From contig NZ_JAMTCK010000013.1 of the NCBI RefSeq assembly GCF_024171785.1, positions 234,204 to 298,203 on the forward strand: a DNA stretch of 64,000 nt, in the 5' to 3' direction. Made by a program: the position numbers and the translations under genes. This stretch comes from Goodfellowiella coeruleoviolacea (GTDB taxonomy: Bacteria > Actinomycetota > Actinomycetes > Mycobacteriales > Pseudonocardiaceae). Below the pieces are notes generated by a model, which saw nothing but the letters and a program-made list of their open reading frames with translations, had not been told where the DNA came from and made no database searches. Positions 18,474 to 27,355 of this stretch are shown one piece after another. The first letter of the stretch is position 1; each line of letters starts with the position of its first letter.

Positions 18474-19652
18474 CTAGTCTCGTGGATCGTCCGGGTCGAG
18501 GCCGTGCAGGGGAAAGACCGCCCTGCGGGTGTCCCGGACCGCGATGTCGACCGGCTCCTCGGCCACCCCGTCCCACGGCTGGTGGCCGGGGTCGCGGCCG
18601 TCGGTCATGGATGAGGGCAGCGGCCGGTCGCCGGCCAGCCGCACGGCGTGCGCCACCCAGTTGGCGGGCAGCGGCGTGTTCGGGTCGATGTCCCGGTCCA
18701 GCACGGTGGCCAGCAGGTGCGTCCACGACCGGGGCACCACGCGGAACAGCTCGTAGCCGCCACCGCCCAGGACCAGCCAGCGCCCGTCCGCGTGCTGCTC
18801 GGCCAGCTCGCGCAGGGCCCGGTAGGTGGCCAGGTGCCCGTCCACGGACAGGCCCAACCCGGCCATCGGGTCCTCCCGGTGGGTGTCCGCGCCGCACTGG
18901 GTGACCAGCACCTGCGGGCGGAACGCCGCCAGCAGTGAGGGCACCACCGCGTGGAACGCGCGCAGCCAGCCCTGGTCGGTGGTGCCCGGCGGCAGCGGCA
19001 CGTTCACCGCGGTGCCCTCGGCCGCGCCGGTGCCCAGCTCGGTCGGCCAGCCCGTGCCCGGCCACAGGGTGAGCGGGTGCTGGTGCAGCGAGATGGTGAG
19101 CACCCGGGGATCGTCGTAGAAGGCGGCCTGCACGCCGTCGCCGTGGTGCACGTCCACGTCGACGTAGGCCACCCGGTCCACGCCGTGGTCGAGCAGCCAG
19201 GAGATGGCGATCGCGCAGTCGTTGTACACGCAGAACCCGGCCGCGTGGTCGGCCATGGCGTGGTGCAGCCCGCCGGAGATGTTGATCGCCCGCCGGGCCG
19301 CGCCCGAGGCGATCCGCTCGGCCGCCAGCAGCGAGCCGCCCACCACCAGCGCCGCCGCCTCGTGCATCCGGTCGAACACCGGGTTGTCGATGGTGCCGAG
19401 GCCGTGCCCGACGTCCCAGCCGGCGGTGGGCGCCGCGCGCACCGCGGCCAGGTACTCGGGCCGGTGCACGCGTTCGATCTCGGCGTCGGGCGCGGCCGTG
19501 GGCGACAGCGGGTGCACGCCGTCCAGCACCCCGAGCGAGCGGGCCAGCCGCATGGTCAGGTCGATGCGCACGGGATCGAACGGGTGGTCGCCACCCAGGT
19601 CGTAGGCGAGCAGGGCGTCGTCCCAGATCACTGCTGCTGGCGGTGCGGCCAT
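18474..19652 (-). CDS. acuC: Acetoin utilization protein AcuC, class I/II histone-deacetylase fold
   Basis: 392 residues. Zn-dependent deacetylase motifs are intact: GGLHHAMADHAAGFCVYND (tandem His and following Asn/Asp), VAYVDVDVHHGDGVQAAFYDD (metal-binding Asp/His), SLHQHPLTLWPGTG, and LVTQCGADTHREDPMAGL (second metal Asp), ending with LVLGGGGYE. Upstream of pat on the same strand with only 58 bases between, so a shared transcript is likely. In Bacillus subtilis AcuC reverses acetylation of acetyl-CoA synthetase; the same role is inferred here. Confidence 0.94.
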   Translation of the reverse strand: MAAPPAAVIWDDALLAYDLGGDHPFDPVRIDLTMRLARSLGVLDGVHPLSPTAAPDAEIERVHRPEYLAAVRAAPTAGWDVGHGLGTIDNPVFDRMHEAAALVVGGSLLAAERIASGAARRAINISGGLHHAMADHAAGFCVYNDCAIAISWLLDHGVDRVAYVDVDVHHGDGVQAAFYDDPRVLTISLHQHPLTLWPGTGWPTELGTGAAEGTAVNVPLPPGTTDQGWLRAFHAVVPSLLAAFRPQVLVTQCGADTHREDPMAGLGLSVDGHLATYRALRELAEQHADGRWLVLGGGGYELFRVVPRSWTHLLATVLDRDIDPNTPLPANWVAHAVRLAGDRPLPSSMTDGRDPGHQPWDGVAEEPVDIAVRDTRRAVFPLHGLDPDDPRD

Positions 19653-19984
19653 GCGCCGAACCTACCGGTCGAACGCCCGCACCGGCACGGTTACCGATCG
19701 TGTTCGCGCCGGCCCGGGTCCGCGACCCGGGGTGGTTCCGCCCCCAGCCGTGACAGAGTTGGTGGCGGCCCGTGACCGCGACGGGTGATGCGGGCGGTTT
19801 AGCATTCCTCGTCCGCAGTTCCACGGCCTGTCGTCGACGGGAAGACACCTTCGCACGCCACGCACTGCCGCGTGTGGTCGGCACCCGATCGTGACGGCCC
19901 GCGGCTGATCGGCTCCAGCGCGAGTTCTCCGGGCGGGGCACCACCTCCGTGGAACCGAACCGACGTTGAAAGGCTCAAAGCGGT
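19653..19984. other. Intergenic region between divergent acuC and DUF3558 lipoprotein genes
   Basis: 332 bases without a supported gene. It must hold both promoters; no clear inverted repeat or strong consensus promoter was recognised by eye. Confidence 0.5.
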
Positions 19985-20614
19985 ATGTACTCCTCCCGAC
20001 GACTCGTGGCCGCGCTGGCTGTCGCCGCGTTCTCCGTTGGTGTTGCCGGCTGCGCACAGCAGGTCGCGGGCACTCCGGTCGCCGGGGCGGCGGCAGGGTC
20101 CTCGGACAGCAGCAGCGAGAAGTCCTCCGGCACCCGCCCGTCCACCGGGTCCAGCGCGTCGACCAGGCCCAGCTCGGGCAGCACACCCGGCGGGTCGACC
20201 GGTGATGTCACCATGGCGACCCGCAAGGCCACCGACGGCTACGAGGTCTGCACCCTGCTGAGCAAGGACGAGTTGCAGCGCGTCGTGGGCGGCACGTTCA
20301 CCAACGACCCCGCCGGCTCGGGGTTCTGCATCCTGCAGACCAAGGACCCGTACCAGGTGGTCAGCCTGATCGTGACGGTGCTGGACGACGAGACCAAGGC
20401 CAAGGGCGAGCAGACCACGGTCGGCGGCAACACCGCCTACCAGGTGGTGGACGAGGACGGCGCCTGCGACCTGCACGTCATGCTCACCGACGACCCCAAG
20501 GCCTTCATCAACACGCTCGACGCGGGCGTGGCGGTCATCTCCGGCGGCGGTGACGCGTGCGAGGGCGCGCGGAAGCTGGCCGAGGCGGTGTTCGCCAAGC
20601 TGCCCAACGCCTGA
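19985..20614 (+). CDS. DUF3558-family lipoprotein
   Basis: 209 residues. A signal peptide with lipobox (LAVAAFSVGVAGCAQQ, Cys near residue 22) marks export and lipid attachment to the membrane outer face. A Ser/Thr/Pro/Gly-rich linker (about residues 35-75) follows, then the DUF3558 domain (GYEVCTLLSKDELQRVVGG, FTNDPAGSGFCILQ, ACDLHVML, GGDACEGARKLAEAVFAKL) with paired cysteines. Function of the family is not known. Ends at a strong terminator shared with the convergent sulfurtransferase. Confidence 0.9.
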   Translation: MYSSRRLVAALAVAAFSVGVAGCAQQVAGTPVAGAAAGSSDSSSEKSSGTRPSTGSSASTRPSSGSTPGGSTGDVTMATRKATDGYEVCTLLSKDELQRVVGGTFTNDPAGSGFCILQTKDPYQVVSLIVTVLDDETKAKGEQTTVGGNTAYQVVDEDGACDLHVMLTDDPKAFINTLDAGVAVISGGGDACEGARKLAEAVFAKLPNA

Positions 20615-20619
20615 GGTGG

Positions 20620-20660
20620 CGGGAGGCGGGGTGGGCGGGCTGGCCCCACCCCGCCTCCCG
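20620..20660. terminator. Bidirectional hairpin terminator
   Basis: Perfect 16-base stem (CGGGAGGCGGGGTGGG and its complement) with a 9-base loop between the convergent lipoprotein and sulfurtransferase genes. Confidence 0.85.
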
Positions 20661-20694
20661 GCGTCCGACCCGCTGGAGTCAGGGACCCCCGGTG

Positions 20695-21672
20695 TCAGCA
20701 GCCCCGGGTCGGGTCGCCGTCGGGTTCCTGGTCGCCGTCGGGTTCCGGGCCGGTGGCGGCGGGGCGGTCGGGGTCGGCGCTCCAGTTCGACCAGGAACCC
20801 GCGTACAGGGCGGCCGGGTGCTCGGCGGTGGTCAGTCCGGCGACCTCCAGGGCGAGCACCACGGACGAGGCGGTGACCCCCGACCCGCAGTAGGCGCCCA
20901 CGGCGGGGCGGGTCGCCCCGCTCCCAGCGACGTCCAGCCCAACGCCCCCCTGCTCAGCGACGTCCTGCCCAGCGACACCCTGCTCAGGGACGCCCAGTTC
21001 GGTGAACCGGTCCCGCAGCCGCGCCGGGCTCAGCCAGTGGCCGTCCGCGCCCACGTTGCCGGCGGCCGGGGCGTTGACCGCGCCCGGGATGTGCCCGGCC
21101 CGGGGGTCGACCGGCTCGACCTCGCCCCGGTAGCGCTGCGGCGCCCTGGCGTCGAGCAGCACGCCGTTCCGGGCCAGGCCGGCCGCCTGGTCGGCGTCCA
21201 GCACCGGCATGGCGCCGGGCCGCAGCACGATGTCGCCGGGCACCGGGTCGGGCACCCGGTCGGTGACCGGTCGGCCCTGGCCGACCCACGCGGCGTACCC
21301 GCCGTCGAGCACGGCCACCTGCCGGTGGCCGCCCCAGCGCAGCAGCCACCAGACCCGAGCCGCCACCGACCCGTCCCCGTCGTCGTAGGCCACGACCGGG
21401 TGGCCGGCGCGCACCCCGGCGGCACGCAGCACCCGCTGGAGGTCCTCGGCGTCGGGCAGCGGGTGGCGGCCGGCCGGTCCCGGCGGCCCGGCCAGTTCCC
21501 GGTCCAGGTCCACGAACACCGCACCGGGAAGATGGGCCTGCTGGTAGTCGTTGCGCCCAGGGGGACCGCCCAGCCGCCAGCGGACGTCGAGGACGACCGG
21601 TGGGTTGGGGCCTTCGAGTGCCTCGGCGAGCACCGCGGTGCTGACCAGAGGGTGACTGCTCAGTGACTGCAC
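20695..21672 (-). CDS. Rhodanese-type (3-mercaptopyruvate) sulfurtransferase
   Basis: 325 residues, two rhodanese domains. The N-terminal inactive domain has LVSTAVLAEALEGPNPPVVLDVRW and HLPGAVFVDLDRELAG. The C-terminal domain has LLDARAPQRYRGEVEPVDPRAGHIPGA-type sequence and the catalytic loop YCGSGVTAS, whose CGSGVTA form points to mercaptopyruvate rather than thiosulfate as sulfur donor. A low-complexity Gly/Gln/Val insertion (PEQGVAGQDVAEQGGVGLDVAG), encoded by a degenerate repeat at about 20940-21000, sits just before the catalytic loop, which is unusual. The GTG at 21672 is chosen because homology begins directly there. Confidence 0.9.
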   Translation of the reverse strand: MQSLSSHPLVSTAVLAEALEGPNPPVVLDVRWRLGGPPGRNDYQQAHLPGAVFVDLDRELAGPPGPAGRHPLPDAEDLQRVLRAAGVRAGHPVVAYDDGDGSVAARVWWLLRWGGHRQVAVLDGGYAAWVGQGRPVTDRVPDPVPGDIVLRPGAMPVLDADQAAGLARNGVLLDARAPQRYRGEVEPVDPRAGHIPGAVNAPAAGNVGADGHWLSPARLRDRFTELGVPEQGVAGQDVAEQGGVGLDVAGSGATRPAVGAYCGSGVTASSVVLALEVAGLTTAEHPAALYAGSWSNWSADPDRPAATGPEPDGDQEPDGDPTRGC

Positions 21673-21815
21673 CGCACCATCCTGCCTGGTCCGCGCCCGC
21701 GCGTGGCGGTGTCCAGGCGGGACCGGCCAGCGCGGAGCGGACCGAGCGCGGCGACGAGCGGTCGGAACCGCCTCACTCGAAGCGACTAGCATTAACACTG
21801 ACGAAGGGGAACGGT

Positions 21816-22514
21816 GTGAACGACCTCATCGACACCACTGAGATGTACCTCAAGACCATCTTCGAACTGGAAGAAGAGGGTGTTGTGCCGCTGCGCGCCC
21901 GCATCGCGGAGCGGCTGGGCCAGAGCGGCCCGACGGTCAGTCAGACGGTGGGCCGGATGGAGCGGGACGGGTTGGTGATGGTCGCCGAGGACCGGCACCT
22001 CCAGCTGACCTCGCAGGGGCGGGACCTGGCGATCGCGGTGATGCGCAAGCACCGCCTGGCCGAGCGGCTGCTGGTGGACGTGATCGGCCTGGAGTGGGAG
22101 CACGTGCACAGCGAGGCGTGCCGGTGGGAGCACGTGATGAGCGAGGCGGTCGAGCGCAAGCTCGTCAAGCTGCTCAACAACCCCACCACCTCCCCGTACG
22201 GCAACCCCATCCCCGGTCTGGACCGGTTGGGCAACGGCGGCAAGCCGGCGCCGCCGGTGGAGCCCGGCCTGGTGCGGGTGGACGAGGTGGCCCGGCGCGG
22301 CGGCGGCGAGGTCGAGGTGCGCCGCATCGCCGAGCACGTCCAGCTCGACCCGGAGCTGATGGCCGACCTGAAGGAGGCCAACGTGGTCCCCGGCGCCACC
22401 GTGCGGGTGCTGCCCCAGGCCCCTGCCGTGCGCACCGTGCAGGTCTCCGGCAACGACAACACCGCCGAACTGGACCTGTCCGTGGCCCACGCCGTCATGG
22501 TGCTGCCCCGGTGA
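21816..22514 (+). CDS. DtxR/IdeR-family iron-dependent repressor
   Basis: 232 residues starting at a GTG preceded by GAAGGGGA. Winged helix at about residues 1-70 (LIDTTEMYLKTIFELEEEG, ERLGQSGPTVSQTVGRMERDGL). The dimerisation/metal domain keeps the ligand pattern of IdeR: Met in TTEMYL, His/Glu in RKHRLAERLL, and HSEACRWEHVMSE with Cys-Glu-His. The C-terminal SH3-like domain ends with [10 protein letters not shown]. It should repress iron uptake genes when Fe2+ is bound. It is the first gene of a coupled unit with galK, which is an unexpected neighbour. Confidence 0.95.
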   Translation: MNDLIDTTEMYLKTIFELEEEGVVPLRARIAERLGQSGPTVSQTVGRMERDGLVMVAEDRHLQLTSQGRDLAIAVMRKHRLAERLLVDVIGLEWEHVHSEACRWEHVMSEAVERKLVKLLNNPTTSPYGNPIPGLDRLGNGGKPAPPVEPGLVRVDEVARRGGGEVEVRRIAEHVQLDPELMADLKEANVVPGATVRVLPQAPAVRTVQVSGNDNTAELDLSVAHAVMVLPR

Positions 22515-23782
22515 GGCCGGCTGAGCGCGCGGCGACGACCTTCGCCGAGGTGCACGGGCGTCCCCCGGTGGGCGTGTGGTCGGCTCCCGGCCGGGTCAAC
22601 CTGATCGGCGAGCACACCGACTACAACAACGGCTTCGTGCTGCCGTTCGCCCTGCCCCACCGCACCGCGGTGGCCGCGGCCCCGCGCGGTGACGGGCAGC
22701 TGGTCGCGGCCACGCTCGGCTCGGACGGCGCCCTCCAGCACGCCGCCCCGGTGGCCGTGGCCGACCTGGAGCCAGGGCGGGTCACCGGGTGGGCCGCGTA
22801 CGTGGCCGGCGTGGCCTGGGTGCTGCGGGACCAGGGGCTGCTGGCCGGTGGCGCCGACCTGGTGATCGCCGGTGACGTGCCCACGGGCGCGGGCCTGTCC
22901 TCGTCGCACGCCCTGGAGTGCGCGGTCGCGCTGGCCCTGCTCGGGCTGGCCGGCATCGAGGTCGACCCGGCCGAGGACGCGGCCAGCCACCCGACACCCA
23001 CCAGCACGGTGCCGGCCAGCCCGACACCCACCAGCACAGCACCCACCAGCACAGCACCCACCAGCGCAGTGCCCAGCCGGCAGGAGATCGCCCGGTGGGT
23101 GCAGCGCAGCGAGAACGACTTCGTCGGTGCCCCGACCGGCCTGTTGGACCAGACCGCGTCGCTGTGCTGCGTCGAGGCGCACGCGCTGTTCCTGGACGTG
23201 CGGTCGTTCGAGACCGAGCAGGTGGCCTTCGACGCGGCCGCGTCCGGACTGGACGTGCTGGTCATCGACACCCGGGCGAACCACTCGCACAGCGAGTCCG
23301 GCTACGGCGAGCGGCGGCGGGGCTGTGAGCGCGCCGCCGAACTGCTGGGCGTGCCGTCGCTGCGCGAGGTCGAGTCGGCCGGGCTGACCGACGCCCTGGC
23401 GCGGCTGCCCGAACAGCTGCGGCCCCTGGTCCGGCACGTGGTCACCGAGAACGACCGGGTGCTGTCCACTGTGGCGCTGCTGCGGGACAAGCAGCTGGCC
23501 GAGGTCGGGCCGGTGCTGACGGCCTCGCACGTGAGCCTGCGCGACGACTACCGCATCTCCTGTCTGGAGCTGGACGTCGCCGTGGACGCCGCGCTGGCCG
23601 CGGGTGCCCTGGGCGCCCGGATGATCGGCGGTGGCTTCGGCGGCTCGGCGATCGCGCTGGTGCGCTCCGACGAGCGGGAATCCGTGGAGCGGGCGGTGCT
23701 CACGGCCTTCGCCGAGCGGTCGCTGGCCACGCCGCGGCTGTTCACGGCGGTGCCGTCGGCCGGTGCCGGGCGGGATCAGTAG
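22511..23782 (+). CDS. galK: Galactokinase
   Basis: 423 residues; phosphorylates galactose at C1 in the Leloir pathway. The GTG start overlaps the dtxR stop by four bases. GHMP motifs are present: [22 protein letters not shown] (galactose-binding signature), [22 protein letters not shown] (ATP loop) and [13 protein letters not shown] near the C-terminus; catalytic Asp in [13 protein letters not shown]. An insertion of about 30 residues of Thr/Pro/Ser (roughly residues 158-190), encoded by a degenerate repeat, lies between the ATP loop and the catalytic region, a position normally short in GalK. The enzyme may tolerate it as a surface loop. Confidence 0.94.
   Translation: MRPAERAATTFAEVHGRPPVGVWSAPGRVNLIGEHTDYNNGFVLPFALPHRTAVAAAPRGDGQLVAATLGSDGALQHAAPVAVADLEPGRVTGWAAYVAGVAWVLRDQGLLAGGADLVIAGDVPTGAGLSSSHALECAVALALLGLAGIEVDPAEDAASHPTPTSTVPASPTPTSTAPTSTAPTSAVPSRQEIARWVQRSENDFVGAPTGLLDQTASLCCVEAHALFLDVRSFETEQVAFDAAASGLDVLVIDTRANHSHSESGYGERRRGCERAAELLGVPSLREVESAGLTDALARLPEQLRPLVRHVVTENDRVLSTVALLRDKQLAEVGPVLTASHVSLRDDYRISCLELDVAVDAALAAGALGARMIGGGFGGSAIALVRSDERESVERAVLTAFAERSLATPRLFTAVPSAGAGRDQ
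22989..23080 (+). repeat. In-frame degenerate repeat encoding TPTSTAP within galK
   Basis: Units of the form CACCCACCAGCACAG recur about five times (CCGACACCCACCAGCACGGT, then shorter copies). The period is a multiple of three and the reading frame is kept. Confidence 0.85.
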
Positions 23783-23873
23783 TCTCGCCGGCACAACCCC
23801 TCCTGTCCGGCCGGTGGGCCGGCGGGCGGGGCGGCTGGCCAACAACCCCTTCCACGGAAAGACGAGGTACGCG

Positions 23874-24836
23874 GTGAAGCTGCTCGTGACGGGCGGTGCG
23901 GGATACGTCGGCAGCGTGTGCGCCGCCAGGCTGGTGGAGGCCGGGCACGAGGTCGTCGTGGTGGACGACCTGTCCACCGGCCACGCGGACGCGGTTCCCG
24001 ACGGTTGCCGGTTCGTCGAGGGTGACCTCGCCGACGTGGCCGGCTCGCTGCTGGGCGAGGGCTTCGACGGGGTGCTGCACTTCGCGGCCAAGTCACTGGT
24101 GGGCGAGTCCATGCAGGACCCGGCCAAGTACTGGCACGGCAACGTGATCACCTCCGTTCGACTGCTGGACGCCATGCGCGAGCACGGCACCCCCCGGTTG
24201 GTCTTCTCCTCGACCGCGGCCACCTACGGCGAGCCGGACGTGGTGCCGATCCCGGAGACCGCGGCCACCCAGCCGACCAACACCTACGGCGCCACCAAGC
24301 TGGCCATCGACTACGCGATCACCTCCTACGCCGCGGCGCACGGGCTGGCCGCGGTGAGCCTGCGCTACTTCAACGTGGCCGGCGCGCACGGCCGGTTCGG
24401 TGAGCGGCACGCCACCGAGACGCACCTCATCCCGCTCGTGCTGCAGGTCGCGCTGGGCCAGCGGGAGCAGGTGCAGATCTACGGCGAGGACTGGCCCACC
24501 GAGGACGGCACGTGCGTGCGCGACTACATCCACGTCACCGACCTGGCCGACGCCCACCTGCTGGCCCTGGACCACGCCAAGCCCGGTGAGCACCAGATCT
24601 ACAACCTCGGCAACGGCACCGGCTTCTCGGTGCGGCAGGTGATCGACACCTGCCGCGCGGTGACCGGCCACCCGATCCCCGCGGCCGTGGCCCCGCGCCG
24701 CGCCGGCGACCCGGCGGTGCTGATCGCCTCCAGCGAGCAGGCCCGCGTCCAGCTGGGCTGGAAGCCGGAGCGCGCCAGCCTGGAGACCATCGTGGCCGAC
24801 GCCTGGCGCTTCACCCGGGAGCGCCACCAGGGCTGA
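23874..24836 (+). CDS. galE: UDP-glucose 4-epimerase
   Basis: 320 residues, extended SDR. NAD-binding motif [18 protein letters not shown] at the N-terminus, DLSTGH and [15 protein letters not shown] as in GalE, catalytic Ser in [11 protein letters not shown] and YGATK for the Tyr-Lys pair, then RYFNVAGAH and the [14 protein letters not shown] motif. Interconverts UDP-glucose and UDP-galactose. Starts with GTG 91 bases after galK and is probably co-transcribed. galT is not in the window. Confidence 0.95.
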   Translation: MKLLVTGGAGYVGSVCAARLVEAGHEVVVVDDLSTGHADAVPDGCRFVEGDLADVAGSLLGEGFDGVLHFAAKSLVGESMQDPAKYWHGNVITSVRLLDAMREHGTPRLVFSSTAATYGEPDVVPIPETAATQPTNTYGATKLAIDYAITSYAAAHGLAAVSLRYFNVAGAHGRFGERHATETHLIPLVLQVALGQREQVQIYGEDWPTEDGTCVRDYIHVTDLADAHLLALDHAKPGEHQIYNLGNGTGFSVRQVIDTCRAVTGHPIPAAVAPRRAGDPAVLIASSEQARVQLGWKPERASLETIVADAWRFTRERHQG

Positions 24837-24858
24837 GCCCGCCCCCGGTGCTGTCTGG

Positions 24859-24910
24859 CCGGTCGCGGCGGGGCGGGGAGCGCGCCGGTGCTCCCGTCCC
24901 CGCCGGACCG
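24859..24910. terminator. Hairpin terminator between galE and the DUF4192 gene
   Basis: Imperfect long stem: outer arms CCGGTC / GACCGG, inner arms GCGGGGCGGGGAGC / GCTCCCGTCCCCGC with a few mismatches. Lies between convergent genes. Confidence 0.6.
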
Positions 24911-25041
24911 GTCGCCCACCAGGTCCCCACCGCCGCCGCCACCGGTGTGTGGATCGGTGGCGGACGGGTCCGTGCCGGACGGCCCGGCCAGCCCCTGGCC
25001 CGCGTCGGGTGCGTGTGGTGTGCCGGGTGACGTGCTGGTGG

Positions 25042-26127
25042 TCAGGCATGGTTGTCCTCCGCTCGTGGTGGTCCGGGTGGGTGTTCCGGGCCGAGCAGGT
25101 GCGCGGCGTCGGTGGCCGCGTCCGCGACGAGCGTGGCCAGTCGGTCCGGGGGCAGCCCGGTGTCCAGGGCCGCGCGCAGCAGGCCGGCCAGCCGATGCCC
25201 CGGGTGGGCCAGGTCGGCCTGTTCCAGTGCCACCGAGGCCAGTGACCCCTCACCGCGCAGGTAGGCGCAGAACGCCAGCAGCGTGGCTGGTTCGGCGCGC
25301 TCGGGCGGTGGTGTGGCCCTGGCCAGCGCGGTCCACAGCCGCTCGGCCACCTCGGCCTGGTCCCCGGCGCAGCTGGCCAGGCAGGCGTCCCGCACCCGGG
25401 CGTCGGTGAGGGCGACGGCCAACCGCACCACGTCGTCGTCGGTGAGCGCGGTCTCGCCGTGCGCCCAGCGGGCCAGCACCTCGCGCACGGCCACGAGGTC
25501 GCGGCGGGCCCGCGTCGGACCGGCTCTGGCCCGCTCGGCCTCGGCTGCCTCGACCGCGACGGCCAGCCGCGCCGACCGCCGGGCGAGCACGTCCGGGGCG
25601 GCCGGCGCGAGCTGGGCGGCCAGCTCCGCCCGGCTGCCGAAGGTGATCAGGCCGGCGGCGGCGCTGGTGGCGGCCAGCACCGTGCAGCCGGGATCGGGCA
25701 CGGTGCCGTGGCAGTGCTGGTCGTCGTAGCAGTGCCAGGCGGCGTCGGCGGCGATCCGGCTGACCCACAGCGCGTGGATCACCGCGATGTCGGCCGCGCA
25801 CAGCAGGCCGTCGAGGGTGTGCACGAGCTGGCGGTGCGGCAGGTCCAGGGCGGATCGCGGCTGCCCGCCGCCGACCACCAGCACGGCGGCGGCCCTGGCC
25901 CGCTGCTGGTGCAGCGGCAGGACGAGCTGGTCGGGAATGGCCTCCCGGTGTTGCGGCCCTGGCAGGTCCATCCGCAACGTCATGGCGATCTTGGTGGCCG
26001 AGGTGCCGCCCTTGGTGGCGATCAGCACGACGGAGTCGGTGGGGTGGAAGCCGAGCAGGTGTGGCACGGCGGCGATCAGCTCACCCGGGTCGCGGAGCCG
26101 GATGCGGGACTTCGATGGCGCGTTCAT
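25042..26127 (-). CDS. DUF4192 domain-containing protein
   Basis: 361 residues, mostly Ala-rich helix. The N-terminus has the family opening IRLRDPGELIAAVPHLLGFHPTDSVVLIAT, followed by LPLHQQRARAAAVLVVGGG and ALWVSRIAADAAWHCYDD. The family is widespread in actinobacteria and its function is unknown. Single gene; convergent with galE and preceded by a 350-base gap. Confidence 0.9.
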   Translation of the reverse strand: MNAPSKSRIRLRDPGELIAAVPHLLGFHPTDSVVLIATKGGTSATKIAMTLRMDLPGPQHREAIPDQLVLPLHQQRARAAAVLVVGGGQPRSALDLPHRQLVHTLDGLLCAADIAVIHALWVSRIAADAAWHCYDDQHCHGTVPDPGCTVLAATSAAAGLITFGSRAELAAQLAPAAPDVLARRSARLAVAVEAAEAERARAGPTRARRDLVAVREVLARWAHGETALTDDDVVRLAVALTDARVRDACLASCAGDQAEVAERLWTALARATPPPERAEPATLLAFCAYLRGEGSLASVALEQADLAHPGHRLAGLLRAALDTGLPPDRLATLVADAATDAAHLLGPEHPPGPPRAEDNHA

Positions 26128-26424
26128 GCCCTAACGATCGGCCGGCCGCGCGCTGAGGGAAACTCGTAACCGCTCCACTGTGGACAACCTGGAGCCCTGT
26201 GCACAACTGGCTTCTCGATCGGGTGAACTTCGTCGGCACCACTCCGTGAGCCGGTATCCTGCGCGTCCCCAGTGGACGGTCCCGGCACCGGGAACGCCGG
26301 CAGGGGCGTCCCCGGCCGGCAGGGGGAATCACCGGCGGGAACACCCCTCGGAACACCACGTCAGCGCACCGGGTCGACTGGTCGGGGGACGGTGGACCCG
26401 ACGGGCTGGTGGCGTTTTCTGGCC

Positions 26425-26487
26425 CTGACCGGAGGTCAGCCTTTGGTACTGACCGGAGGTCAGCGGTTGCCCCTGACCACGGGTCAG
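26425..26487. repeat. Three tandem hairpin repeats, exact 24-base period
   Basis: CTGACCGGAGGTCAG at 26425 and 26449 and CTGACCACGGGTCAG at 26473; each is a perfect six-base inverted repeat around three bases. The third copy contains the TGA stop of the M23 peptidase gene. May act as transcript 3'-end structures. The remaining part of 26128-26424 shows no gene; a TCCACTGTGGAC element lies at 26174. Confidence 0.85.
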
Positions 26488-27257
26488 CAGGTGGGCGCGA
26501 CCTGGCCGTCCGCGCCGGTGTAGACGTAGGCGTCGGAGATGTAGCCGGTGCCGATCTTGTCCCACAGGGCGGTGGTGCCGTACTTGCCGGTCACGGTCTC
26601 GCCCTTGACCTGGCAGCTGATGGTCACGGCGGTGCCGCTGGCCACCGACCCCACGGCGGAGTAGCTGGTGCCCGGGCCGGAGCGCACGGTCACGGCCGCG
26701 CCGCTGTCGGTCTGCACGGTGCCGCCGACGCCGTTGCCGCACTTGTTCTGGCTGGTGTAGTTGCGGCTGCCCCAGTAGAGGATCTGCGAGCCACCGAAGG
26801 TGATCTTGACGGCGGTGCCGCCGGAGCGCTCCTCGAAGTGCAGGTGCGCACCGGTGGAGCCCCCGGTGTTGCCGACGTTGCCGATCTGCTGGCCCTGGCT
26901 GACGGTCTGGCCCACGGACACGCTCTGCACGGACAGGTGCGCGTACCGGGTGGTCCAGCCGCTGCCGTGGTCGATCTCGATCCACCTGCCGTAGCTGGTG
27001 CTGCCCTCGTTGGCCACCCGGCTCACCGTGCCGGCCGCCGCGGCCACCACGGGGTCGCCCTCGTCGTTGGCGCGGTTGAAGTCCACGGCGTTGGCCGGGC
27101 TGTGGTTGGTCCTGGTCTGCCCCTCCCAGGTCTGTCCACACGGGAACGGCAGCTGGAAGTTGGGCGCGGCCGCCGCCTCACCCTGCCACAGGGCGAGACT
27201 CATCACCGGGGCGAGCAGGGTCGCTCCCAGCGCCGCCACCCTCCGGGAACGGGTCAT
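26484..27257 (-). CDS. Secreted M23-family (LasA/LytM-like) metallopeptidase with SH3-like tail
   Basis: 257 residues. The start at 27257 is fixed by GGAGG six bases upstream; an ATG four codons earlier is less likely. A signal peptide (RRVAALGATLLAPVMSLALWQGEAAAA) is followed by the M23 domain with zinc ligands His and Asp in TNHSPANAVDFNRAN and the HLHFE motif, plus YGRWIEIDHGSGWTTRYAHLS. A C-terminal SH3-like region (VTVRSGPGTSYSAVGSVASGTAVTISC) may bind cell wall. Likely cleaves peptidoglycan cross-bridges or other bacterial cell walls. Ends inside the hairpin repeat array. Confidence 0.93.
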   Translation of the reverse strand: MTRSRRVAALGATLLAPVMSLALWQGEAAAAPNFQLPFPCGQTWEGQTRTNHSPANAVDFNRANDEGDPVVAAAAGTVSRVANEGSTSYGRWIEIDHGSGWTTRYAHLSVQSVSVGQTVSQGQQIGNVGNTGGSTGAHLHFEERSGGTAVKITFGGSQILYWGSRNYTSQNKCGNGVGGTVQTDSGAAVTVRSGPGTSYSAVGSVASGTAVTISCQVKGETVTGKYGTTALWDKIGTGYISDAYVYTGADGQVAPTC

Positions 27258-27321
27258 GTGCACCTCCATCGCTCTAGGTGCACAGATCTGACCACGGTGG
27301 CGTACAGAAGGGGAATATTTT

Positions 27322-27350
27322 CCATACAAAGATATGGTGAAGAAATCACC
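27322..27350. promoter_or_regulatory. AT-rich region with two perfect inverted repeats upstream of the M23 gene
   Basis: CCATA-caaaga-TATGG (27322-27337) and GGTGA-agaaa-TCACC (27336-27350) overlap in a conspicuously AT-rich stretch between the S15 and M23 genes. The second may serve as S15 terminator, the first as an operator. Confidence 0.5.
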
Positions 27351-27355
27351 AACCA

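Noticed and set aside
15650..18904. 1084-codon plus-strand open frame over pat
   Set aside because: Shadow of a high-GC gene; no recognised motif and covers two real minus-strand genes.
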